Shown here one piece after another: positions 1-11,900 of a DNA stretch of 64,000 nucleotides. The DNA comes from Odontesthes bonariensis (taxonomy: Eukaryota > Chordata > Actinopteri > Atheriniformes > Atherinopsidae): the NCBI RefSeq assembly GCF_027942865.1, contig NC_134515.1, positions 9,043,339 through 9,107,338 of the forward strand. The letters are read 5' to 3'. The notes beneath the pieces are model-generated. The model saw nothing but the letters and a program-made list of their open reading frames with translations. It was not told where the DNA came from and ran no database searches. Every line of letters begins with the position of its first letter. Position 1 is the stretch's first letter. The position numbers and the translations under genes are program-made.

Positions 1-348
1 CTTATGTTGCTGTGTATCAAACTATAAATTACCTATGAACATACAGTTTGATACTCAACATCTGAGCCGTTTCCCAAAACACACCGATGAGTCTGAGAGG
101 TCTCTGTCGAGGCTGAGAGTTTAGATACGTACAGTGGACACAGATTCTTGATAAAAGACTTTTAATGTTGTGGTCAGCAAAAAGCTGAAAGCCCAAACGG
201 CTCACATGTCTTAAACACTTAAAGGATTCCTCAGTGGAGCAGCTCGTTTGTCACTCCTATGCAAGAAGACACCAAATGAATGTAACCTGAGTAACACAGT
301 AAAGTGAGTCACACAGCAACGTTGCATTAATGAAACAAGCATAAAAAT
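1..348. other. Left-edge non-coding sequence
   Basis: No exon, RNA gene or repeat boundary could be recognised here. It lies downstream of the SRCR receptor gene. Confidence 0.4.
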
Positions 349-435
349 TAGGGCTGGGCACGTTAACTCGTTAATTATTTAAGGCCGATAAATATTTTAT
401 CGTGCATTAATGCATGTTTTATTTTACTTTATTTA

Positions 436-468
<33 letters not shown>

Positions 469-813
469 TATTTTTTGGTGCTTTTGTGCCTTTAATGGAT
501 AGGAAAGTTCAGAGAGACAGGAAGCAGGGGGCACAGAGAGAAGGGGAACGACACGCAGCACAGGGCCGTCCGATGCGGGACTCGAACTACTAAAACTACA
601 TAAAAATGCTGATGTTAACAGTGTGTTTGCACAACAAATGTTATGGCACTTTCATTCATATGGCAGCACATTTAAAATAAAACTAAATGCTAAAAGTTAT
701 ACACTACTTTTGAATTCATTTGTGGATTTTGCGTACAAATGCGATTAATCGTGATTAATCAGGGAAATCATGTGATTAATTAGATTAAACATTTTAATCG
801 TTGCCCAGCCCTA
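349..813. mobile_element. hAT-type MITE with 8-bp target duplication
   Basis: Terminal inverted repeats TAGGGCTGGGCA and TGCCCAGCCCTA are flanked by exact 8-bp direct repeats ATAAAAAT (341-348 and 814-821), the hAT signature. The interior has no transposase. It contains an A/T run and a G/A-rich stretch (about 480-585) that looks like a second repeat inserted inside. Confidence 0.85.
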
Positions 814-821
814 ATAAAAAT

Positions 822-2283
822 GCATAACACAACTTCTAAAGGACATCAAAAAAAGAAAGCTTTATCAAATAACTGTATTTTTTGGCCTGCAGGGTAAATC
901 TAACAGCTGCATGTTCAATTTAGATATTTTTTTCTTTAAAACAATACATACGACTATCGTAGCAAACCAAAAACAGTACATAGGCGATATGTTACTATAA
1001 AACAGTGCATTTACAACACAAATTAAATGTTTAGTGTGCTAACTCTCTTTCTTACTACGACATGAAGACAGATAACACATCCCATGCTAAATAAAGCTTG
1101 CTTTGTCACTACCCATTGTGAGTTGCCACTTGACGCAGAGAGATGTGTAGTTGCAGTGAACACTAGCTGCAAAAGGAGCATCTCGGTTTGTTAATCTGTG
1201 CGAGATGACTGACCTAGAGACAGTTGGTCTTATCTGAGCATCTCACATTGGGTAGAGACTCACATCAGGCAGTAACAAGCGTCATCAGCTAGTTAGCTTA
1301 GCTTAGCTTAGCATACACTCCTGAGATAAAGAAGCTGCTAGCCTGGCTCTTTCTGACTGTTCATCCAAAAGGCAGGCTTATCATCTCCCCAGTACACAGA
1401 ATATGAAAGTACATCACAGCCGGTTGAATAACGGGACAAAAGCAGCATCTTTTGGGGAATCTGCAACTAACTGCATCTGCCAAAGTTGTTCCCCGATTAG
1501 CTTGCGTTTAATTAGGCTAAAATAAATGGTCAAATTTGGTGGAAAGAGGAAATACGGAGGTATAAAAGAACCTTACAGCGAGAAACTGGATCATGCTGCC
1601 AAGGACCAACATTAAACGACATAAATCAAGATGCCGCTCAGCTGTCTGTTTAGGTTCCTGCACAGTAACAACATTTAATAAAGTAAATGAATTACAGAAG
1701 TTTCAGATACATTCAGCTGTGTTTTAATGATATGCAGTCATTGTCAGTGGTTGCTTTAAGTCACTATATCACTATATTAAAAATGTCCTGTAATTTATTC
1801 TTTTAACCTGTCAGATTCATTATCTCCGAGCTACTTCTGTTAAGTAAAAATGGACTTGTACATACATATATAAGTATTACAATACTTCAAATTCTCCATA
1901 AGGCTAAGCTAACTAACTGCAAACCATAGCTGCACATTTGCTGAAAAGGGGTTCTGGTATTTAACTGTAAAATTAAAAGTTTTTTGTTTTTAGATCTGGA
2001 GATTACATACAAGGTTGTACTGACTTCAGTATGGAAGTGCCTTAAACCTGCATTCTGTTTAATAGCCAGTAGGGGGCGATGTGGAAATGACCTCAGAAGA
2101 GTTTTCCTTATAAGTTTATGGTTTAAACAGTTTCTTCAGGACAGTTAATTTAGAAAATCATTGTCAAATTTACACACAGGCAGCCACATCCTTTGATATA
2201 CAGTCTGTAAAAAAAGCAATAATCTTACAGCATTATGTTGATGTCACACACGTGCTCTGACATGAAGTTTGATTTGTGTAACA
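822..2283. other. Non-coding stretch beyond the SRCR gene 3' end
   Basis: No supported gene. Around 1280-1320 there is a GTTAGCTTAGCTTAGCTTAG motif of the sort that recurs in fish interspersed repeats. The remainder is A/T-rich single-copy-looking sequence. Confidence 0.4.
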
Positions 2284-2289
2284 TTTATT
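2284..2289 (-). terminator. Candidate polyadenylation signal of the SRCR gene
   Basis: AATAAA on the minus strand, about 475 nt beyond the stop codon. It is the nearest perfect hexamer I saw downstream. Nearby A/T-rich sequence makes chance occurrence easy. Confidence 0.3.
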
Positions 2290-2762
2290 TTTGCAGTAAC
2301 TGTGCTGCATGGAGTTTAATTTATCTTTTGTTTTGATGGATCACACTTGATTGATTGCTCCAAATCTTTAATCACACTCGTAAAAACGTAGAAGAAAGCC
2401 TATCTGCTGTATTTACATCATTTTTTTTTTTAACACTAAAAAGTCGTGTGATACAGAACATTCTGTGGATGTCTTAAAACTCAAAAAAAAAAAAAGAAAA
2501 AAGGTGAAAGCTATATAATTGAAACTGCAATTCAATAAGAGATTAAGTTCTTTCTAACGGAAAAGTTCACATATGAGCAAAATATACTCATTATATTCTC
2601 TCTGCATATCAGGTGGGATTTAAAACATTTGTTCAGTTTTCTGTCGGACTGGAATATTCTTTGTCTGTTTAGTTTTTTTTCCATCAGGGTGAATGGAAGT
2701 AGGAGGTCATCCACTTTGCTCGACTGAATTTGGTTTGAGTTTGAGTTCCACCCAAATGTGGC

Positions 2763-2941
2763 TCACCCATCCTGACCTGGAACAAGGTAATCTTCATCTC
2801 TCTTCTCTGAGCCTTCAGGTCCTGCTGGATCGATCTCAGGTGTGGATTTCTGCCCGTCGTGGACTTCAGCTTCGGTTTCAGGGCAGGTGTCAATGTCGTC
2901 GTAATTGTCTTGTGCGTCCTCCACTTCGTACATCACTCCAT
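2763..2941 (-). CDS. Exon 19: tail end with YDDI, and stop
   Basis: Encodes GVMYEVEDAQDNYDDI, an acidic linker, then DEDYLVPGQDG and TGA at 2763-2765. A possible donor (CCAG|GTCAGG) lies four codons before the stop and would also be phase 1. An alternative last exon further left therefore cannot be excluded. Confidence 0.75.
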
Positions 2942-5900
2942 CTGTTAAAGAGAAAAGCGGGTAAACTTCAGCCAGTCTGGTTGCTGCAGATGTTGGCAGT
3001 TAGTATTTCAGTGTGAAAAAGACTGATTGAAATTGGTTCAAAACTTTCCATCACTTTGGTTAAGGACTCCTCCGCTCGTGTTGTTTTTTCTTGGGCCGGC
3101 AACAACGAAGCCGGGACGGGTCAGGGGCAGAACCTCATTCTCTTGGTCAACATCATCGTAATTAAAAGAGGAGCTGCCACGTATTTCTCTTTCCTTTATG
3201 AATTCAGATTCTGATCTGAATCCTGCGTAAACATCAACAACAAAACAGTTTTTTTGTTGGTCCTACATTAGAAATCAGTACCAAAGAGTCTTAAAGGGAT
3301 AGTTCGCCTCTTTTGATACGAAGCTGTATGACATCCCATATTAGCAACATCATTTATGAACATTTTCTTACCCCCTGCTGCGTCCTGTGAGCCGAGTTCC
3401 AGCCTCGTTTTGGTGTTGACGAAGGTAGTCCGGCTAGTTGGCTGGGGCCACAAAAATAAAGCGTTTTGCTTCTCAAAACAATATGCGTTCAAAAGAGTAA
3501 TACATTTGCATCACAAAATCGTTCTCCAGGAAAAAGTCAGCCCTCACAATCGCTTGGCGCTATTTTTGCCTCCCTTCATATCACTGCGTGCTGCGGCCTG
3601 CCGACAGCTGCACCTGTTACGGTGTTTGCTGCTCGGAAGCAGGGGAGTGCTCGGTCTGCACGGTTTACACAGCAGGCAGTGATACGAAGGGAGAGAAAAT
3701 AGGGCCAAGCGATTGTGAGGTCTGACTTTTTCTGGATGAACGATTTTGTAATGCAAATGTATTACTCTGTTGAACGCATATTGTTTTGAGAAGCAAAACG
3801 CTTTATTTTTTAAACCCCAGCCAACTACCTTCATCAACGCCAAAACGAGGCTGGAACTCGGCTCACAGGACGCAGCAGGGAGTAAGAAAATGTTCATAAA
3901 TGATATTGCTAATAGGGGATGTCACACAGCTTCATGTCAAAAGAGGCGAACTATCCCTTTAAAACTACCGACCTCGCAATGACAGTAACATTGATAATGC
4001 ACAACTAGGGAATAACATTAATAAATTAACAAGCTCTGAAACTTACTGCCACGGCTGAAGTCTTCCATTTCGTTTGATTTGTTCATGATATCTTCATAGT
4101 TTCCACTTTCAAACTCATCCTCTGTCCCTGGCAGCATTCTCGCTACATTAAGATGACATCAGAAATTTACCTGCACAGTTTATGACGACAACAGTCTTGC
4201 AGTACACTGATGTTGGCCTGATGGTTGGCGGAACTGATCCACTGATGTACTGGTTGTTTCTAAGCAGTGATGGACTTATTTTTTAAAGAATCATGATCAG
4301 CATAAAGCAGTCTGAATTGAGGCAGCATGCAGAAAGATTGCCCTCTTGTGGCAAAAAAAGAGAAAAGCCTCTCCATACCCTTCATTCTTAAAACATATAT
4401 CATAAGGATGAACGATAGACGATTTTATGCTTGGAGTAAGTGGGAAAAGTAGTTTTCCAGTGCAATTAATTAAAAGTGAAACAAGCTATTGGTCTAAATT
4501 TATATTGCAGCTGTTTAAATAAATGTACTCACTTGGCAGTCTGCCTTCCCCTGCTCTTCTAAAGTAGGATCGCACAAATACAGCAACCACTATCAACACT
4601 ATGAGAACAGTTCCTACTCCAATGATAATAAGGGCCCAACGAGGTGATGTTTTTTTTCCTGGTGGTGGTGTTGGTTTTTTGTAGCCTGAAAACCAATACA
4701 TTGTATTGAGAACATGATTAGATAAATCTGGTTTATCCATGCAATCAATGAAATCAAATAAGGTCATAATTACAAAATACAAAAAGCCATTTCCTGTGCA
4801 AAACAAGAAAGTAACATTTTGGGGGAGTATTTTTGGGTTTGGTTACCTTTGCAGTAGATGGCAGCTGGAGACTCTGGACTGTTACAGGACTGTTCTTTGA
4901 CACAGTATCTGACATCATTACCATCAAGGGGGCATATCAGGCTTGATTGTAAGACCTTAATGAAATTGAAACATATTAAATACACAGTTTTTCATGCAAC
5001 CACACAAAACAACAGAGAAATCCGACTGATACTGAAAAATGAGGGCTGACTAAAGGAAACATTTGTTGTACGGAAATCAAGAGTCATGCTGTTCTGATAA
5101 CTATTTCAGCAGTTATTTTTGCAACATAGCCTCCAGAGAAAGCTTTGCCAGCTAATGTCCTATATCTATTATGTTGGATCAAAGCTGAGACATTTCCATA
5201 ACTTATTTTAAAGTGAATGTGCTAAAGCACAGCACCTGAAAAGTTTCCCAAATGCTTAAAGGGACATGAAAAAATGTGGATATAAAGGTGTACCTCCTTG
5301 GGACCTGACAGGGTTTGAAGTTCCTCGTTCTTCCTTGAAGAACAACCAATCATTTCACAGATTTGGTCCTTTGCTTTGTTGGAAAGATTGATGTTCGAGG
5401 AGCACACTTTTTCCCATTTATTTCGATACTTGACTTTAATTGCACCGCCACACTTTTCTGTAGTGTTAAATTGGACATTTTCTGTGAAAATAGTGAAACA
5501 TTTAGAGAAAACTGTATTAAAAATCAGACATTTCAGGAAACATACAAAGCAGGAGGCTGTTAGCTTCAGAAGATATAGGAAACAGCTAACACACATTATG
5601 TGTACATGTCATTTTCCTTTAACTATTCATGAATAATCCAAATACTTATTATTATGGAGTTTGGTGGAGCTGGTGAGTCAGTTTTTAAACTTTGGCTAGT
5701 CTGCTTGGCTTGTTGGTTCACCAGTTTTTATGCTAAGCTAAGTTAGCTTAAGCCCATCCAGTCAAATTCTATCCTCCTTTGAGAAAAAAAAATCCTCAAT
5801 AATTGACTTTAAGTTCTCATATATTTATTGTTTAAAATTTAAATTGCATTTATACAGATTTCTTTTCTCCTTATTTCAGATCAACGTGAATCAAAGCCAA

Positions 5901-8900
5901 CGGTTACTACTTCCGGTACTTTTTAAACGGCTCTGCGTAAAACCAGAGAGTCTCTGGGTAAAACGTAATGCGCTGTTAATTATTCGTTTCAACCAATAAC
6001 AATCTTTGTTGAGTTAACGTCCTAAGACGTGTGCTGCTATTGGCTGTTATGAAAAGCGTTACTAGTGTATTTCCGGACGACCAAGCGACGCACTAACATC
6101 TTTATATTTTAATATGCGATAGTTCGTCAATGTTGCTCCAGTTTACAGGTTGCTGGGAGTGTAAAGTATTTGATATTGTCAAAAAATGTAAATTGCCGGG
6201 TTTTTCCCAAGAGACTAAAGTGGAGGAGCCGACACGCGCTTATCCTCAGCTGACCCAGGACTCACACCTGTTAATGGCATTGCTGCCAAGAGCTTCACCT
6301 CCCAAAACCGTCCTATCTTCTCGTCTTCAAGTTATTATAATGACTTTACATGGATTACAAACAGCACAGCGACGGATGACAGTGTATTTGTTCAAATTTT
6401 GCGAACAAACTCCGGTTTTCTCACGGAACATTGATTCGTAAGAGATGGAAAGGGTTGCAGATGAGGCCACTGACCAAAGGGAACTAAGTGGAAACATTCA
6501 AGCTGATTTCGAACTTTGTTCAAAAAGAGGAAAATGAGCCGCAGTTGCTTCCATGCAACGCCACACCGGAGAATCCTGTCTGCTAACGGGATGTTCCTTA
6601 AAGAGAGTCCTGGAAATCCTGGAGCCGCTGGAGTTGGACCCACCTGTGTGAGGGGGATTTCTGTGCAGGTTCTTCTGAAGCAAAGGTAGGACTCAAATGG
6701 TTTAGTTTAGCTGAAGTGGAATAGTCCGGCTGCTGAGTGCCCTGCTGTGAGGTTCTGAATGTTTCATGTGTGTTGAAACATGTTGGAAAAGTTTGGGTCA
6801 ATGTTGTTGACGCTGGTGCTGTTGTGTTCACAGCTTCTGGTTTATGTGAATGTGTCTTTTTGTCTTATTTGAGGGGAGTCTTTGTTTTGTTTTTTTGGTT
6901 GTACTTTCCTTGGCTAAATATCTGAGCTAAATAACCGTGCCAACCTATTTGGGTCCATCTTGGCCGTGTTGAAGTTTAATTTCGGAACTTTAAGGTGTCT
7001 TTGAACTGCAGATTGATAAAACATGGTCTGTCTCTGTAAATCTTCTATCATGGCATTGTTTTTCAGTCCCAGCTTCTACACACCTGGCTCAAATGAATGG
7101 GTCACCATTTGTGCACAACTTGTTCACAGGCTGCTGATGAGACCCAGTTATTTGAATCAGGTGTGTTGGAGCAGAGAAACTTCTGAACCGGAGGAATAGG
7201 AAATGGAAATCCTGTTTCTATGAAGTGCTTGTTCATACTTTGACTGTAGTTTTTTTGATGGAGTAACTGTGGATTTGTTCATTTATTTATTTAGAAGTGT
7301 TACTGGACACAAAAAAACCTAAATGTAGAACATTTTTAAGTATTATGCTATCATTTCTTCCCTGGTTTCACCACTTCTCCCAGCGAGAGTTGACAAGAGT
7401 GACATCAATTTTATGATCAAAATGTTGTCAAATCAAATCTGTGTAGCACAAAGTGCTATACATGTTTAAAAGCAGCCCCCCACCCTGCCCCACCCCAGCA
7501 CATACACACAAACAGACATCTGCACACACACATTTAAAAAAATATATATATTTATAAAAAAATAAAATAAACTTCGAAACGTGTGTCAACAACTAGCAGG
7601 ACACAGCAAAACGTCCAAGTTGAAGGGAATTACAGTGAATTCACAATTTTTTTATTTTTTTTATTTTCAGGAAACTGAAATAATTGTTAACTTTTAATAG
7701 TGATTTAAAACCAATTCAGACCAATTTTCTTGACTATTTCAAAGAAAAAGGAGTTCCTTAAACACGCAGGAGGATTGGCTGGAGAGAAGGATGCAAACAT
7801 ACTCACCAATACAGGAGATGGACACCGAACCTTTGGCACAGGGTCCTTTAACTCTCTCGCATTGACCCAGTTTGTAATGGTGGTCATCGCACCTAACATG
7901 GTACATCTCTTCACTCCTAGTTGGTGGACTTTGCAAGAGCTCAACTATGGCGTTGCTGCAGTTCTTTTCTTGGCAAACCATGTGTGCATACTCGATGTTC
8001 CAGTGGTCAGCGCACACTTTAACATCATTTATTTTCACTTCTCCTTGACAGTTTCCTGTAAGAGAGACACGGGGGCGATCTAGGAAGGAAAGCATCGCAG
8101 TGGAAAGATTAAATATTGAGGGAAAGAAAAAAGAAATGGTTCTTTTTTTGTTTGTTTTGTACTTTCTGTAAAACTCCAAACTTTGGAAATTATTTTGTTA
8201 CTTCTGTCGTAGTTTCAGTCAATAACTAATTGTCAGTCAGTTGTTATCTGGCAAGATTTTGAGATGGAAAATGTTTGTTTAGCTAATCTAAAGCAGATAA
8301 ACTAGCTCAAGGTTTCATATGTTTGATAACAATATATAACATGTTCATCAAATTCTGATCATGTCAGCAAGTCTGCATGTTTATGTGAATATGTAAAAGC
8401 CTTCTAATGACCAAGAAATGATTAGTTTTGATTTGGTTGTGCTAATGTAATCATTTGAGGCTAATCTGTCAGAGAAGAATCTTACCTTCACATTCAATTG
8501 TGAGCGTCTGATTCCTTGAATGTGTGGTTGGCGTTTTACTTTCACAGTCCCAGATGCTTGTTGCTCTGGCCTTACAGCTGAAATCATTGTTCCAGAGAGG
8601 TGGATCTTCATTTTCTCTCCACTGATTTCCACTTATTGACACGAAGTTGCCACAGTCGATGTCCTGACAAAGCCTCGTCCCCTCTTTTTCTGTCCAGCCT
8701 TGCTTGGAGATGGCGCTTACTTTTTCCTTGGAGTGAACAACCACTCTTCCTTTACAGACGCTTTCCAACGCCATCTTTCTCAAATCTAAGACGAGCAGGG
8801 ACAAATGAGTGCGTTAGTAAATTAAAACTCTTTAAACGTTATCAAAGTGAGCTCAGGGATGTAGAGTATGTGTTGTGTGCATAATACCAATAATTAGCAC

Positions 8901-11900
8901 GTTTTTAAACGCTTTTTTGTTTTTAATTTTTACAGAGCTAGATAAGAAAATACCTAATTTAATATTAGATACTTGGATATAGCCAGTGCCCGTTAGCTTG
9001 GCACAAAAACTGTGTCAACAACTTGTACTTTGAATGTAATTCTGCAACCTCTCTTCAAAGGTGCTTTTCAGTTGCTTGTCTACATGTTAAAGCATGTTGC
9101 TTCCACAGTCTCACAGTCTGAGGTGTGGGTTGCCCTTGGTTGTGTCGGCAATGTTGTTGGTCTTTAGCTTTGCCCTGCTTTAGGAAAGTAAAGTGGACAA
9201 AGATCTGCTTTATTATAGTAAAAATAACTATACTCTTTTGGGTGCTTCATCTTTCATGTGATTAAATTAGTTGTGGGACCCTCCCAGATTGAGCTAACTT
9301 TCAATTAATCAGCAGTCAACCTATGCATAATGTCATGTCTGAAGGTTATACCCTGGGAGGTTTATGAAGGACCGCACAAAAGCCTGTCTGTTTATTTTTT
9401 ATTTATTTATTTTTAAATGACCAAAGTTATTTACTGGGGACAGTGAAAGTGACGCAGGCAGATATCTTTGTGCAGTCATAATCGGGGCCCTTCAGTTAGA
9501 GGCGCTGGTGTCATGCCACATATTTCTGGCTGCATATGGTGCATGTTAAGTTAAACCAGGTAAAAATGACAATTTAACTGAAATGGTACAAAACTCTATA
9601 ACCTTTGATGTGCCTTGACATGAGATGCATAGAAATTTGACATTTGTTTTTATGTGGAAATGGTTGTTATGGAGTTCAAGTAAGGAGGTAGTTTGCTTGT
9701 AGGACCCAGAATCTGAAGGCACCGTTAGCAGACACGTTGTTGCTGGTGTCGATCCCAATCCTCTGACCAATATCAAAATAAAGGATTTTTTTTTTTTTTT
9801 TAATTGGAATCTCCTATTCTATAGTGGTTTTGAATATTCGAATAAATACATTTTGTTCTGATTAATCTTGCCATCTAGAACCATTACTTTTGCTTGGTGG
9901 TGCAGGGACAATTTAAGAAAACATTTAGACATAATTAGTTTGAGACGAAGTGATTTCACAGACCGGAGCATTGGAGGCCTATTAAAGCGCTGGTTTGCGT
10001 TTGGCTCCTCTGAACGTCAACGTTACAAGCTGCTAATGAAGCGGCATCTTCAGAACAAGTTAGTTCTGTGACTTCTTTCACTGTCGATGGAGGTCCAACG
10101 TAGTCCAGAGTCTTGATGGCGTTTCCACATTTCAGCTCCTTACAGGTGGTGTTTTGACTTTTACCGTCTTTGATTTGCACGGGGATCCACTCGCCCTCAT
10201 ATTCTACCTCAACAATTCCAGAACATTTGTCTCGGGAAACCTTAAATCTGGGCTTGACACTAGCTGCAACAAAACAGACAAACAAACAAGAAACAAACGT
10301 GAGGCGCAGGAGTTGAATGAATATTAACAAACTCAATTTCTGGACATGAGCGTACACCAATGCTCGGATTATTATCAGCCAATTTATACACACATTTGGT
10401 TTCACTCATTCATAAAAACAAAAAAAGAGGAAAAATATAAACGTAATCAAATAGTTGAAATCTTTATGAATTTGGAAACAATGGAAATTAATAAGGAAAA
10501 ATACAGCAGCCACCAACTCTTTTTATTACTAGACTCTCGACCAGCTCAGCCTGTGATTGGCCAATATTTTACGTATTTTGTAGTCAGTAAATGCCTCGTA
10601 TGCAAAGCACTGAGAAATCTTTTATTCCTTTGCAGCGACAGCAGACGCCTGCTGTCTGCAGTTGTTCATAACAACCTAAAGGTACCAAGTCTTCCGTTTT
10701 CATTGTTCCCTACACTTTAATTTCAAGGCTTGTTTTGGATACACCTTTAAAAGGATGAAGGACCTCTTAAGGGGTTTATACAGTAACAGATATCTACTTG
10801 GAGGGCTTTACTTTTTGGATTTCTAGCGAGAGAAAACCCTGCAGCCCTGGGGTCTGTTTCACAAAGCAGGTTCAACAAACTCTGAGTTGATCTACTCTGA
10901 GATAGAAAACTCTGAGTTTTCGGTTCCAGAAACGCTCATTTGAGGGAGTTTAGTGCTAAAACATCTATGTAGATGCAGTCTGATAACCATCTCCTTACGA
11001 ATATTTAATTCTCTGTGCAATAATGCTGCACCTTCATAAAAGGATGAAGGACCTCATCTGGTTAATTAAGGGGTTCATCCACGGGATCGTTGTCAAAAGG
11101 ACATGCCATATTTAAAAAAAAAAAAAAGTCGCCTCCTACTGTTCCTAATGGACTTCTAGTAGAAGAACTCGCTCTGCTGACTGAATGAATGAGGAAATCA
11201 GATGGCGTGTGTGGCTGAAAGAGGGCAGAGACGGAGAGAAACTTGAGGTTTCTTGAGTAAAATTTGGTCCCGACCAGGTTAGGTTCAGAGAGTCTGTTAC
11301 TACGGTAACCGACCGAGAGGTTAAGTTACCTCTCTTTGTGAAACAGGCTAGACTAACTTACCCCTCTTTCTCGGGGTTGAGTTACCTCCCTTTGTGAAAC
11401 GGAAAACTCAGTTTCCCTCATTTCAGGGTTAACAAACTCAGTTTTCACCAAACCTGCTTTGTGAAACGGACCTCTGGTGCACTGTTGGAGAAAATGTTTT
11501 CCAGTTGAATGTTCAATTAAAATAGAAACTAAACAAGAAAAATACAAAAATGACCTTGTGTATGGTTGCTTGTAGTTCTTACAGTACTGGCCAAGCTGAG
11601 ACAACAGAAACATATTGGCTGTGTTCGAAACCGCATACTTCTCCTACTACTCATACTGACTTTTTTCCCGGATGCATACTAGATTCGCCGAAATGTTGGG
11701 TATGCATCATGAGGTTACTACTCGTACTCAAACTACCCAAGATGCAATGTAATGTGACATCACCGATCATCATTTCCTGTCAAAACGGCAGTTTCAAGCT
11801 AGCTACAACGAGGGTAGATTCACTTCCTGCTTTCAAAACAAAAGCACTAATTGTATCGTAATGCCTTTCCCTATGATAAAAGGCAACGGGTATTTTATTT

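Noticed and set aside
2684..2893. Alternative reading frame across the last exon
   Set aside because: The splice phase from exon 18 selects the other frame, which carries the YDDI motif and ends at 2763.
3356..3982. Several overlapping ORFs of 70-117 codons
   Set aside because: They fall in the arms of the TTAA foldback and repeat each other in mirror image.
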